Positions 37,503-49,896 of a DNA stretch of 64,000 nucleotides are shown here, one piece after another. The DNA is from Hyphomicrobium sp. (lineage in GTDB: Bacteria > Pseudomonadota > Alphaproteobacteria > Rhizobiales > Hyphomicrobiaceae): NCBI GenBank assembly GCA_003987725.1, contig RXJH01000001.1, positions 62,001 through 126,000 of the forward strand. Reading direction: 5' to 3'. The first letter of the stretch is position 1; the number at the start of each line of letters is the position of its first letter. A model generated the notes under the pieces. The model searched no databases, was not told the DNA's origin, and saw only the letters and a list, made by a program, of their open reading frames with translations. The translations under genes were made by a program, and so were the position numbers.

Positions 37503-38102
37503 ATGCGAGGGTTAGACATGTGGTGGGCATTTTCCCGGATTCGCTCCGCGGGTTGTCTTGTCGTTTTCGCCGCCTGCTTTGCAGCGATTTCCACCGGCGG
37601 TGCACGAGCTGAATCGCCAGCCGTTTATATGCAGCGCGTGCAAAACGAATTGATCGTCGCCCAGAAGTCCGGCGGTGTCGCGCAGTTTGCAAACGTGCTG
37701 CGTCAGCACATGGACGTGCCGGGAATTGGCTTGACGGCCCTTGGTCCGCACGCCCGCACGCTGCCGAAGGATGAGCGGCCAGCCTATTACAACGGCATGA
37801 TCAACTTCATCGCCAAGTACGCGGCGAAGGAAGGCCCGAAATATATGGTCAAAAGCGCTGTGGTGACGGGTCAGGGCCCTGGTGACGCGGGCGGCACGAA
37901 CGTCGACAGCCGGATCACGCTGGTGTCTGGCGAAAGCTACGACATCCGTTGGCTCGTGATGAAATCAGGAACGGGTTACAAGGTTCGTGATGCTCAGGTG
38001 GTTGGTTTCTGGATGACGTCGTTCCTCGACGATCTTTTCCAGAATTATATCACCGAGAACGGGAACAATCCCCGCGCGCTCGTCTTGGCTCTAAGCCGCT
38101 AG
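37503..38102 (+). CDS. MlaC/Ttg2-type phospholipid-binding periplasmic protein
   Basis: A 199-residue exported protein with a signal peptide (SAGCLVVFAACFAAISTGGARA) and an MlaC (Tol_Tol_Ttg2)-like domain that in the Mla system carries phospholipids between membranes. Segments such as VAQFANVLRQHMDVPGIGLTALG, YYNGMINFIAKYAAK and SYDIRWLVMKSGTGYKVRDAQVVGFWMTSFLDDLF are of the family type. The ATG at 37503 follows AGGGGA. No other mla gene lies in the window, so it may be a stray or hopanoid-linked member. Confidence 0.82.
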   Translation: MRGLDMWWAFSRIRSAGCLVVFAACFAAISTGGARAESPAVYMQRVQNELIVAQKSGGVAQFANVLRQHMDVPGIGLTALGPHARTLPKDERPAYYNGMINFIAKYAAKEGPKYMVKSAVVTGQGPGDAGGTNVDSRITLVSGESYDIRWLVMKSGTGYKVRDAQVVGFWMTSFLDDLFQNYITENGNNPRALVLALSR

Positions 38103-38327
38103 GAGTGGCCTCCCGGGCACTATCGCCCGGTTGGCTGCGCCATCTCATTCAGCCGCCCTTTAAAGGTCTCAATCGATCCCCACTTGCCTGATGCCGTGAG
38201 CTTTGACAAAGCGCCGCACCCGTGGTCCTTGTCGAGCAAGCACGAGCAAATTCGATGCGGGCACCCTATAACAGTTAATAATAAGCGCGGTGCGCGTGCT
38301 GTTGCGGGTGGGGATTGGAGACGGGTC

Positions 38328-38909
38328 ATGATTTCTTTGAAGTTGCGTTCGGCGCTGGGTATGGCGCTGGCTTTCAGCATCGGCTTCGCGATGCAGACGA
38401 CGCCGGGTTCGGCGCAGGATCAGCAGCAACCTCCCGCTGAAGCCGAGCAGGCGGCACCCGCAGATGCCGGAGCCGCTGATACGATGCCGGCCGCGGAGCA
38501 GCCTGAACAACATGATGGCGCTGCGACGCATGAAGCTGCTCCGGCCGAGCCGGCCAGCCCTGAGGGTGGCGCAGCTGAAGCCCAACCGGCTCAGCCGGAA
38601 GCACCAGCCGCAGCCGAGAGCACGGAAGCTCCGGCGGCAACCGCAGCCGTCCCGGCCAGCGATCTCAAAATCGGCGCCGCCGTTTACGGCGCAGACGGCG
38701 CAAAAATTGGTGAGGTCAACGGCGTCAAGTCCGACGGCACTGGCAAGGTCCAGGAAATTCTCGTGACGGACGGCGTCGCGGCCAGCATGAACGCGAAGGT
38801 CTTTGCGATTTCGGCCGACAAGATCACGAGCGTATCGGACGGCGTGAAGCTGTCGCTCAGTTCGGAAGAAGCGAAGAAGCTCCCGATCATCGACAACAGC
38901 AACGGCTAA
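38328..38909 (+). CDS. Exported PRC-barrel domain protein
   Basis: A 193-residue protein: signal peptide (ALGMALAFSIGFAMQTTPGSAQ), a long acidic Ala/Pro/Glu/Gln linker of about 80 residues, then a PRC-barrel-like domain (LKIGAAVYGADGAKIGEVNGVKSDG ... VQEILVTDGV ... FAISADKI). PRC-barrels often mediate protein interactions. The ATG at 38328 follows GGAG at 7 nt and starts the signal peptide. A strong terminator follows, so it is a single-gene unit. Function unknown. Confidence 0.78.
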   Translation: MISLKLRSALGMALAFSIGFAMQTTPGSAQDQQQPPAEAEQAAPADAGAADTMPAAEQPEQHDGAATHEAAPAEPASPEGGAAEAQPAQPEAPAAAESTEAPAATAAVPASDLKIGAAVYGADGAKIGEVNGVKSDGTGKVQEILVTDGVAASMNAKVFAISADKITSVSDGVKLSLSSEEAKKLPIIDNSNG

Positions 38910-38933
38910 TCAGCCCACTGCAGATTGTTTTGA

Positions 38934-38964
38934 AGCCGCGCTTTTAACCGAAGCGCGGCTTTTT
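38934..38964 (+). terminator. Intrinsic terminator after the PRC-barrel gene
   Basis: AGCCGCGCTT (38934-38943) and AAGCGCGGCT (38951-38960) form a perfect 10-bp stem around 7 nt, followed by a T-run ending at 38964. Rho-independent type, 25 bp after the stop. Confidence 0.93.
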
Positions 38965-39085
38965 GCTGTGAATTCTCCGTGTTCAACGGAATTTGCCGGC
39001 CCGTTCTCTCGTAAACGTCGCACTGCTCGCATAAGCAGGTTCTCCGGCCACAACGACCTCAGCCTTGTCGGAGAATGGAAACGTC

Positions 39086-40954
39086 ATGCGCAGCCTTGGC
39101 TTCGTTGCTCTCATTTCGTCGGTCCTATCGGCATTTGCGCTCTTTGCCGGTGCCGCCGGTGCTTTCGCGGAAGACGCTCTCGACACGAGCAAGCTTCCCC
39201 GCGTCTCCGGAACAAAAGAGATCTTCGCAAGTCCGTCGTCGACGATTTTCACGGCACCCGGCGCGGTTCCCGAGGCAACCGAGGGTAGCGTTGCGGCTCT
39301 CATAGCGGCAGGCTGGCAGCAATATGCGCCGGCATCCGGAGAACCGGTCCGAACACCGACGATGGCCATCGCGAACTTCAAGAAGGGCTCGGTCGGACTC
39401 TCCGTGTACGTCACCGTCGCGCCGGCGCAGAACAACGCGACGAGCGTTACCTACACCCTGGTCAACATCGCCAACGACTTACCGTTTCCGAAGGATGCAA
39501 CGGACCTCAAGTTCGACGGCGATCGTCCATTTCTTTCGTGCGCGACGGCCGGCAATCTCGAAGCGACGTCTGATTTCCTCCGCACGGAGCTGATCGCGCG
39601 CGGCTGGTCGCCGTGGTCGGTGAAGGACAACGCCAAGTCGGCCTACGCCGACGAGAAGACCGACAACGGCCTCTATGCCTACTACGTTCGCGACGCCGGG
39701 AAGCCTTTGATCCTTGTGCTGCAGAAGGCTGATGGTGGCAAGACATCGGTGAAGCTCGAGACCGTGCCTCCTGAAGTCCTGCATCCGGCGGAGAAGAAAG
39801 AGGTAGCGAAAGCGCCTGAGGTTTCTCCCGCTCCGGCAGCCAAACCTGAAGACAAGATCGGCGATGCCATCGACGATCTGGCTGCGAGTATCGTCAAGCA
39901 GGCACAGCAGTCGGTCGCTGACTCGATGCGGGGAGACAAGCCCGCTTCTCGGGACAAGGCCGACAAGGCTGCCGATGAGCCGACCGAAGCATTGACCGTT
40001 CTCGACGGCAACACAGCGCCGATTCCGGTTCCGTCGACGGCGACGGATATCGAGTTCGACGGCGCTAGCGGCAAACTTGAGTTCACCTCGTCATCCAGCG
40101 TCAAGCAAATCGCAGCATTCTACCGGAGCCAGATGAAGGCGCTCGGATGGACCGAAGAGAAGTCGGTGATCAATCAAGCGAACATGGTCGCTCTTGGATT
40201 TCACAAGGGCGAGCAGGATGTTTCGCTGACGCTGATGAAGATGGGCGCAACGGTCAATGTCACTGCCAACGGCTCGGCACTCGAAAAACCGGAGGTGACC
40301 GCGGAAGCGTCAGCAAACAGCGACGCCGCAACCGCGCCCGCCAACGAGCCTGAAAAGGAACTCGAATCCGAAGATGCCGGTGGCCTCCCCGTGCCGAAAG
40401 AGCATTCGCTGAGTGGAAGCGAGCAGTCGATGTTCCGCCACGGCGCCAACGCCAACGCGCCGGCGAAGCTTACCTCGGTGCTTGCCTTTTATCGCAGGGA
40501 ACTTGGCAAGCGCGATTGGAAAGAGGACGCGTCAAAGTCTGTCATCAAGGACGACGCTGCGGAGCTTCACTTCACGACGGCCGACGGTCCCGCTGTCCTG
40601 AAGCTCGGGCGCGCCAGTGGCGAGACGACAATTGCGCTTACCGTGCGCGAAGACGATAAGGCGAAGAAGTCCGGGCTGCTTGCGAAGCCGGGACAAACAA
40701 AGTTTCTGTTCGGCAATTACCTCGATACCGAGGCGGTCATCACCATCGCCGGCAAGACGATCAAAGTTCCGGCCGGTGCCGGCAGCAAGGGCCCGGACGG
40801 ACCGACGCTCGACGTTCAGCCCGGTAAGTACCCTTACAAGCTCAAAGGCGGCGCAGGCGGCGGCGCGCCCGACGAACCGATCGAGGTCGGCGCCAACGAA
40901 ATCTGGGGCGTGATGATCGGACCCGGCGGCGTGCTCTCGCTGCAGATGTATTGA
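39086..40954 (+). CDS. Exported protein of four degenerate repeats, unknown function
   Basis: A 622-residue protein with a signal peptide (FVALISSVLSAFALFAGAAGAFA). Four related domains follow, around residues 60-127, 132-228, 312-398 and 433-522. Each has a helix, a G-W (or R-D-W) step near its middle and a strand pair; three start with LPFP/IPVP/LPVP. A charged, Ala-rich linker lies between domains 2 and 3. The C-terminal domain (530-622) is glycine-rich and ends SLQMY. No catalytic motif or known family recognised. The ATG at 39086 is preferred as the signal start, 7 codons inside the frame. It converges on ettA. Confidence 0.75.
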   Translation: MRSLGFVALISSVLSAFALFAGAAGAFAEDALDTSKLPRVSGTKEIFASPSSTIFTAPGAVPEATEGSVAALIAAGWQQYAPASGEPVRTPTMAIANFKKGSVGLSVYVTVAPAQNNATSVTYTLVNIANDLPFPKDATDLKFDGDRPFLSCATAGNLEATSDFLRTELIARGWSPWSVKDNAKSAYADEKTDNGLYAYYVRDAGKPLILVLQKADGGKTSVKLETVPPEVLHPAEKKEVAKAPEVSPAPAAKPEDKIGDAIDDLAASIVKQAQQSVADSMRGDKPASRDKADKAADEPTEALTVLDGNTAPIPVPSTATDIEFDGASGKLEFTSSSSVKQIAAFYRSQMKALGWTEEKSVINQANMVALGFHKGEQDVSLTLMKMGATVNVTANGSALEKPEVTAEASANSDAATAPANEPEKELESEDAGGLPVPKEHSLSGSEQSMFRHGANANAPAKLTSVLAFYRRELGKRDWKEDASKSVIKDDAAELHFTTADGPAVLKLGRASGETTIALTVREDDKAKKSGLLAKPGQTKFLFGNYLDTEAVITIAGKTIKVPAGAGSKGPDGPTLDVQPGKYPYKLKGGAGGGAPDEPIEVGANEIWGVMIGPGGVLSLQMY

Positions 40955-40955
40955 A

Positions 40956-41012
40956 GCCAGCCGCGAAGGACACGCAGTCCGAGTAGATATGCGTGTCCGT
41001 CCGTCGGCTGGC
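40956..41012. repeat. Nested inverted repeats between convergent genes
   Basis: GCCAGCCG (40956-40963) with CGGCTGGC (41005-41012), and inside it GGACACGC (40968-40975) with GCGTGTCC (40991-40998), both perfect, separated by short unpaired steps. The structure fills the gap between the repeat-protein stop and the ettA stop and probably ends transcription in both directions. Confidence 0.6.
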
Positions 41013-41023
41013 GTAGATTTGCG

Positions 41024-42682
41024 TCAGCGTTCGAAGCGCTTGAACTTGATCCGGTGCGGCTCGACGGCCTGATCACCGAGGCGGCGCTTCTTGTCTTCTT
41101 CGTAGTCGGCGAAGTTGCCTTCGAACCATTCGACGTGGCTGTCGCCTTCGAATGCGAGAATGTGCGTCGCGAGACGGTCGAGGAAGAAGCGGTCATGCGA
41201 GATGACCACGGCGCAACCGGGGAAATCCTCGAGCGCGGCTTCGAGCGCGCCGAGCGTTTCCGTATCGAGATCGTTGGTCGGCTCGTCGAGCAGCAGCAGG
41301 TTGCCGCCCTCTTTCAAGAGCTTGGCAAGGTGCACGCGGTTGCGTTCGCCGCCCGAGAGCATCCCGACCTTCTTTTGCTGATCGGCGCCCTTGAAGTTGA
41401 ACCAGCCGCAATAGGCGCGGCTCGGCACTTCCTTCTTGCCGCCGAGAAGCATTTGATCGAGGCCGCCTGAGATCTCTTCCCAAACCGTTTTCTTGTCGTC
41501 CAGATGAGCGCGGGACTGATCGACGTAGGCGATCTTCACGGTGTCACCGAGGCGGATCGAACCCTTGTCGGGGTTTTCGACGCCGGTCAGCATCTTGAAC
41601 AGGGTCGTCTTACCGGCACCGTTCGGACCGATCACGCCGACGATGCCGCCGGGCGGAAGCTTGAACGAGAGATCGTCGATCAGCAGGCGGTCGCCGAACG
41701 CCTTCGATAAGCCTTCCGCTTCGATGACGACGCCGCCGAGACGCGGGCCGGTTGCGATCTGGATTGACGCGCGTCCCGCTTCCTCGCGACCAGCCTCATC
41801 AGCAAGCTTCTCGTAGGCGGTGATACGAGCCTTCGACTTGGCTTGACGAGCCTTCGGCGATGACCGGATCCATTCGAGTTCGCGCGAGAGAGCCTTCTGC
41901 TTCCCTTCCTCCTGCGCCTTCTCGACGGCTTCGCGCTTGGCCTTCTGTTCGAGCCAGCCGGAGTAGTTGCCCTTCCAAGGCACGCCCTGCCCGCGGTCGA
42001 GCTCGAGCGTCCATTCCGTGATGTTGTCGAGGAAGTAGCGGTCGTGGGTCACGAGGATGACGCAGCCCGTGTATTCCTTGAGGTAGCGTTCGAGCCACGC
42101 GACGCTCTCGGCGTCGAGATGGTTGGTCGGCTCGTCGAGCAGCAGGATGTCGGGTTTCGACAGCAAAAGCTTCGTCAGCGCCACGCGGCGTTTCTCGCCG
42201 CCCGAGAGTTTCGTGACGTCGGCGTCGCCCGGCGGCGAGCGGAGAGCATCGAGCGCCTGCTCGACCTGGGCGTCGAGATCCCACAGGTTCTGCGCGTCGA
42301 TCTGATCCTGGAGCGCCGTCATCTCGTCGGCGGTCTCTTCGGAATAGTTCGCCGCGATTTCGTTATAACGATCGAGGATAGCCTTCTTCTCGGCGACGCC
42401 TTCCATGGCGTTGCCAAGCACGTCCTTATCGGGATCGAGCTCCGGCTCCTGAGGCAGGTATCCGACCTTGATGCCCTCGGCCGGTCGCGCCTCGCCAATG
42501 AAGTCGTCGACGGTGCCCGCCATGATCTTGAGCAGCGTCGATTTACCGGCGCCGTTGAGGCCGACGACGCCAATCTTGGCGCCCGGCAGGAACGAAAGCG
42601 AAATGTCCTTCAGCACCTGCTTTCCGCCCGGATAGGCCTTGGAAAGCTTGTGCATGTGATAAACGTACTGATGTGCTGCCAT
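41024..42682 (-). CDS. ettA: Energy-dependent translational throttle protein EttA
   Basis: ABC-F ATPase of 552 residues that binds the ribosomal E site and gates elongation by ATP/ADP ratio. It has two nucleotide-binding domains: Walker A GLNGAGKS and GPNGAGKT, signature [11 protein letters not shown] and [11 protein letters not shown], and Walker [13 protein letters not shown] and [12 protein letters not shown], with an arm between. No transmembrane segments. Full length is normal. It is followed (minus strand) by nested palindromes at 40956-41012. Other ABC-F members (Uup, YheS) are alternatives, but length and sequence fit EttA. Confidence 0.96.
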   Translation of the reverse strand: MAAHQYVYHMHKLSKAYPGGKQVLKDISLSFLPGAKIGVVGLNGAGKSTLLKIMAGTVDDFIGEARPAEGIKVGYLPQEPELDPDKDVLGNAMEGVAEKKAILDRYNEIAANYSEETADEMTALQDQIDAQNLWDLDAQVEQALDALRSPPGDADVTKLSGGEKRRVALTKLLLSKPDILLLDEPTNHLDAESVAWLERYLKEYTGCVILVTHDRYFLDNITEWTLELDRGQGVPWKGNYSGWLEQKAKREAVEKAQEEGKQKALSRELEWIRSSPKARQAKSKARITAYEKLADEAGREEAGRASIQIATGPRLGGVVIEAEGLSKAFGDRLLIDDLSFKLPPGGIVGVIGPNGAGKTTLFKMLTGVENPDKGSIRLGDTVKIAYVDQSRAHLDDKKTVWEEISGGLDQMLLGGKKEVPSRAYCGWFNFKGADQQKKVGMLSGGERNRVHLAKLLKEGGNLLLLDEPTNDLDTETLGALEAALEDFPGCAVVISHDRFFLDRLATHILAFEGDSHVEWFEGNFADYEEDKKRRLGDQAVEPHRIKFKRFER

Positions 42683-42813
42683 TAGCGGCGCCTCGTTCGG
42701 AGTAAAGTTTCGGGATTGGGGACTTCCTAGCCGATTGTCGCGCCTTCCTCAATTGCATCATTGCGCCCATGTGCGACGTGCCGCGGGCGCGGCGGCCCTC
42801 GCCTTGGTTCTGA

Positions 42814-43563
42814 TCACCAGGCCGGGTTTTTGACGCCGGTGAAGAAGTAAACGCCAAGGCCGATGGTGAAGACGAGCCATCCCCAGAGGCAGTGCTCCAT
42901 ATAAACCGGCCAGAACGACCGGGTGCGCTCGTAGCGCCACGCCAGCAGCAGCCCGACGACGAACGTTCCACCGACCGCGATCCAGTTGCGGAAGAGGATG
43001 TGAGCGAAGCCAAATGCCAGGGCGTTGGCGAAGATCAGGGCCCACCGCGAATGAAACAACGGTCCGTAGCGGTGAAAGAAGAAGACCCTGTAGGCGAATT
43101 CCTGCGGCAATACGGACGTGAACGGATAGAGCGTCATGATTTTCAGCCAGAGACCCGGACGCTCGGCGGCGAGCGCGAACAGTCTTTCAGGCATCAACAC
43201 CGCGACGAGCGAGCCGACCAGCGCGCTCCCGATAGCGAACGTGCCGAGGATCGAGAGTGCCGTCGGCCAGCCGATGCCGCGGCTCAGCTCCTTTTTCAGG
43301 CTGAAGGTGCGGTCGACATACAGGAATGCGACAAATCCGATGAATACGGGCGGCAGCGCGTAGAACAGCGGAACGCGGTAGTCGAAAACGGCGATCCGCA
43401 TCAGCAGCGGCAGGCCGACGAAAAGCACGCCGAGTTCCGCCCAGAGCTGCAGCCGCCGCCGTTCTGACGGATGAATGACGTCGAACGATTGGGCGAGCGT
43501 TCCGCCCGCGCAAAGATCGGCTGAACCGGAAACGACATCCTTCGACGAGAAGACTTTCGTCAT
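42814..43563 (-). CDS. CPBP-family intramembrane protease
   Basis: A 249-residue polytopic membrane protein, about six segments, of the CPBP (CAAX protease and bacteriocin-processing, Abi) family. The first catalytic motif EExxxR reads QEFAYR (Q154, E155, R159). The second is FGFAHILF (H188), and a third histidine lies in YMEHCLWGW. Substitution of the first Glu by Gln may alter activity. It is 131 bp from ettA on the same strand. Substrate unknown. Confidence 0.82.
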   Translation of the reverse strand: MTKVFSSKDVVSGSADLCAGGTLAQSFDVIHPSERRRLQLWAELGVLFVGLPLLMRIAVFDYRVPLFYALPPVFIGFVAFLYVDRTFSLKKELSRGIGWPTALSILGTFAIGSALVGSLVAVLMPERLFALAAERPGLWLKIMTLYPFTSVLPQEFAYRVFFFHRYGPLFHSRWALIFANALAFGFAHILFRNWIAVGGTFVVGLLLAWRYERTRSFWPVYMEHCLWGWLVFTIGLGVYFFTGVKNPAW

Positions 43564-43598
43564 CGACTCTTCGCCTCTCGCCTTTCAGCGTTCGATCT

Positions 43599-44636
43599 TC
43601 AGATCTTCGCTTTGACCAGACCCGGCAGCAGCTCAGCGCGCCGGCGCCAGCGCTTTGTTATCTCCGCTGCGATGACTTCCGCCGAGTGTAGCGGCTCATA
43701 GGTCCACGACGGCAGCGGTTCGCCGGGCGGGGGCAATGGCCGGGACGCGCCGTGGGACGCGAGCCCGGAGTGGAAACGCGTGGACTTCGCGCCTCCGCCG
43801 CTGGGCGAGAAAATAAAAATCGGACGTCCCGTCGCCGCCGCCTCGCAGGCCATGCTGACACTGTCGGCGGTGATGACGAACATGTCGGCATGAGCGACAA
43901 AGTCCGGATACGGATTTTGTCCGCCTCCATCCCAGAAGAAGGCGCGCTCGGCGGGGAGCGCGCCCTTTATCCGAGTTGCGAGGCGCTCCGGGGTGCGCCG
44001 CGACGTAGTGATCATCAGCCCTGCGCCGCTCGCCGCCAATCGGCCAAAGGTTTCAACCAGGCGCGTCTCGTCTTCGGACGAATACCGATAGTCCCCGTTG
44101 GGTCCACCGATCAGGCAGGCGATGCGCGGGCGCGGCAGTCCGGCGATGCTGGGCGGCATGCTGGTGGCGAGCGCGCGCAATCGGTCGGCCGAGAAGCGAT
44201 GCGGCGCCGCCAGCGTTGATATGACATTCGGGCCCCGCCGCCGGTCATGGGCCGGAACCCATATGAGGTCGGCGCTACTCGGTCCCGTGCGGGGATCCAT
44301 CAGGATGACGGTATAAGTCGCGAGCCCCGCCCGGCGCTTCAGGGCGCGGATGTAGGGGATGGTTGTCCGGCCCGTCGCGAACGCGAACGTGGGCCAGGGC
44401 GGGCCGAGGCGCAGCCTTCCCCCGTTCGTGGTGGCTAAAGACGGCAGCGGCCCCCAGGGGGCGATAAACTTGCAGATGCCCGTCAGGTCGATCCGGCGGA
44501 TCTCGGGCGACAGTCCAAGCGCCTCGACGACGCCCAGGGCCTGAGATTCGTGCCCGGCCTTGCCGTCGGAGAAAATCCAGGCGGTCTGGCCTTGAAACAG
44601 GGTCGCGTATGGGTCGGTGCGAGTCATGTTCGACAA
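43599..44636 (-). CDS. ELM1/GtrOC1-family protein (DUF1022)
   Basis: A 345-residue protein of the mitochondrial fission ELM1-like family, homologous to a plant mitochondrial division factor and to sugar-nucleotide-binding Rossmann proteins. Segments such as WIFSDGKAGHESQALGV, YTVILMDPRTGPSSADLIWVPAHDRRRG, IACLIGGPNGDYRYS, GLMITTSRRTPERL and MFVITADSVSMACEAAATGRPIFIFSP are typical. The TTG at 44636 is chosen since AGGAG lies 9 nt upstream; the ATG at 44627 would be too far from it. The biochemical role in bacteria is unclear. Confidence 0.9.
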   Translation of the reverse strand: MSNMTRTDPYATLFQGQTAWIFSDGKAGHESQALGVVEALGLSPEIRRIDLTGICKFIAPWGPLPSLATTNGGRLRLGPPWPTFAFATGRTTIPYIRALKRRAGLATYTVILMDPRTGPSSADLIWVPAHDRRRGPNVISTLAAPHRFSADRLRALATSMPPSIAGLPRPRIACLIGGPNGDYRYSSEDETRLVETFGRLAASGAGLMITTSRRTPERLATRIKGALPAERAFFWDGGGQNPYPDFVAHADMFVITADSVSMACEAAATGRPIFIFSPSGGGAKSTRFHSGLASHGASRPLPPPGEPLPSWTYEPLHSAEVIAAEITKRWRRRAELLPGLVKAKI

Positions 44637-44761
44637 ACTTTACGGCTCCTCACCGGGGGATCTTGAGAATAGCGGCGGTCCGATTAAAGAAATAAGCGAA
44701 ACTTCGTGCGGGGATCTACATTCCTGTTATTACTCCGCCTTCCCGGCAGTGGCGCGGCTCC

Positions 44762-45250
44762 ATGGCAATCGAACTCGACGAAACAGATTGGCGGATCCTG
44801 CGCGAGCTGCAAGCCGACGGACGTATCACCAATATCGCTCTCGCCAATCGCATCGGCTTGTCGGCACCGCCTTGTCTCCGGCGCGTGCGGGCGCTCGAGG
44901 AAGCCGGGCTCATCGCAAGCTATACCGCTCTCGTCGATGAGGTAAGGCTTGGATACGCACTGACGGCATTCGCCATGGTCCGGTTGCACAACCAGGCGGA
45001 ATCCGATCTCCGCTCTTTTGAAAACAGAATTCTCAGCTGGCCCCTCGTCCGAGAGGCCTACATGCTGTCCGGCGAAAGCGACTTTATACTGAAGTGTATC
45101 GCTCGGGATCTGCAGCGGTTTCAAGGCTTCGTGCTCGATGAACTGACTGCGGCGCCGAATGTCGCCAGCGTCAAAACTTATCTGACGATCCGCCGGGCGA
45201 AACGCGATCCGGGCGTACCGATCAGCATGGAAGGCCCGGAAGGAACGTAG
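44762..45250 (+). CDS. Lrp/AsnC-family transcriptional regulator
   Basis: A 162-residue feast/famine regulator: N-terminal HTH (LDETDWRILRELQADGRITNIALANRIGLSAPPCLRRVRALEEAGLI) and C-terminal ligand-binding/oligomerisation domain (FAMVRLHNQAE ... WPLVREAYMLSGESDFILKCIARDL ... VASVKTYLTIRRAKRD). It diverges from the ELM1-like gene with 125 bp between. Its target and ligand (amino acid) cannot be told. Length is normal. Confidence 0.94.
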   Translation: MAIELDETDWRILRELQADGRITNIALANRIGLSAPPCLRRVRALEEAGLIASYTALVDEVRLGYALTAFAMVRLHNQAESDLRSFENRILSWPLVREAYMLSGESDFILKCIARDLQRFQGFVLDELTAAPNVASVKTYLTIRRAKRDPGVPISMEGPEGT

Positions 45251-45277
45251 TGGACGCGGCCATTTCGCGGAGGGTTG

Positions 45278-45847
45278 ATGAGAACCTTTCCTAATCTGGC
45301 GCTGGGGACGGGAAAAGCGCTCGTTATCTCTGTCGTGAGCGTATTACCGTCCAGCGCCGCGACCTCGGACGATCTCTACAATAGCTATTTCGCAAATGTG
45401 CTCGACGGCGCGCCCTGCTTCGCTCGCTCCTATGATGAGCCCTTTCTCAAGGAGCACCCGGCGCAGCGGGTCCGTAAAATCGAGATCGACCTTTCCAAGC
45501 AGAATTCGGACGGGACGCCGAATACCGCCGACCGGTTCGAGATCGGCTTCGGGCTTATGCTTAAATCGGGCCCCGACTGGTACGGACAGGCCGCGCGATG
45601 CAAGACGAACGACGCGGATTTCGAGTGCTTTCTCGAAGGCGACGGCGGCGTCTTCCGGCTTACGCCCCAGGACGGCGGCGGACTTCGCCTTGAGCCCGGG
45701 GATAGCGGTATCGCCATCCAAGGCGGCGCCGGGGATGTCGAACTCAACGACAAAACGGGCGACGATCGCGCCTTCGACCTTGTTCAGTCGAAGGAAGAAT
45801 GCCGGTCTGCCTCGGCATTCTTCGATGGCAACAACAATAGCGATTGA
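45278..45847 (+). CDS. Exported protein of unknown function
   Basis: A 189-residue protein with an N-terminal signal sequence (LALGTGKALVISVVSVLPSSAA). Mature domain has cysteines (APCFARS, ARCKTND, FECFLEG, KEECRS) that could form disulfides, and beta-rich segments (RVRKIEIDLSK, DRFEIGFGLMLKSGPDWYG, GVFRLTPQDGGGLRLEPGD). The ATG at 45278 follows GGAGGG closely. No family recognised. It converges on greA with 21 bp between stops. Confidence 0.65.
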   Translation: MRTFPNLALGTGKALVISVVSVLPSSAATSDDLYNSYFANVLDGAPCFARSYDEPFLKEHPAQRVRKIEIDLSKQNSDGTPNTADRFEIGFGLMLKSGPDWYGQAARCKTNDADFECFLEGDGGVFRLTPQDGGGLRLEPGDSGIAIQGGAGDVELNDKTGDDRAFDLVQSKEECRSASAFFDGNNNSD

Positions 45848-45868
45848 AGGATTGGAAAGGGGCTCGGC

Positions 45869-46342
45869 TCAGCCCCAGTTCACCTTCAGAACTTCGAGCG
45901 TGCGCGTGCCCTTGGGCGTGGTGACGTCGACGCTCTCGCCCTTGGACTTCCCGATCAGCGCACGGGCGATGGGAGAGGAAATGGAGATTTTGCGCGCACG
46001 CAAATCGGCTTCCGTATCGCCCACGATCGTGTAGGTGACCTTGTCGCCGGAATCTTCGTCCTGCAGCGTAACAGTCGCGCCAAACTTGATCGTGTCGCCG
46101 GAAAGCTTGGTTATATCAATAACTTCGGCGCGGTTGATCTTATCTTCGATTTCGGCGACGCGCGCCTCGTTCAACCCCTGCTGCTCTTTGGCGGCATGGT
46201 ATTCGGCATTTTCCGACAGGTCCCCGTGAGCGCGCGCTTCGGAGATGGCCGCGATGATACGCGGCCGCTCGACAGCCTTGAGGCGGTGCAGCTCCTCCTC
46301 GAGGTTTTTGTAACCCTCAAGCGTCATCGGCACCCGTTCCAT
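45869..46342 (-). CDS. greA: Transcription elongation factor GreA
   Basis: A 157-residue RNA polymerase secondary-channel factor that stimulates cleavage of backtracked RNA. The N-terminal coiled coil has the acidic tip [17 protein letters not shown]. The C-terminal FKBP-like domain runs from [20 protein letters not shown] to the end ([20 protein letters not shown]). The ATG at 46342 is chosen since GGAG lies 6 nt upstream; another ATG at 46345 is adjacent, and the frame opens earlier. Short spacing to carB (129 bp) on the same strand. Confidence 0.96.
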   Translation of the reverse strand: MERVPMTLEGYKNLEEELHRLKAVERPRIIAAISEARAHGDLSENAEYHAAKEQQGLNEARVAEIEDKINRAEVIDITKLSGDTIKFGATVTLQDEDSGDKVTYTIVGDTEADLRARKISISSPIARALIGKSKGESVDVTTPKGTRTLEVLKVNWG

Positions 46343-46471
46343 CATGTTCTCCAACGGCTCGATTATTGCGGGGAAGAGGCCCCCAACACACGGTAACAGT
46401 AAGGTTGGCATACAGGAAAGCAGTGAAGCCGGGCGCGCCTCCCAGCGCGCTCCGAACACTCCAAGAAAGGC

Positions 46472-49747
<3,276 letters not shown>

Positions 49748-49896
49748 TCGGCGCACGGATTTGGCCGAGGCTCGCAACGTGGCGGTCGGCTCAGGGTTGG
49801 ATCAAGGGTCGGGCTAAGGGGGCCTTATAGGCAATGCGCTCGGCCGGGGAAACCCCGAAAATTTTACGCGCGATCGTTCATCGCGGATAAGCGCGT

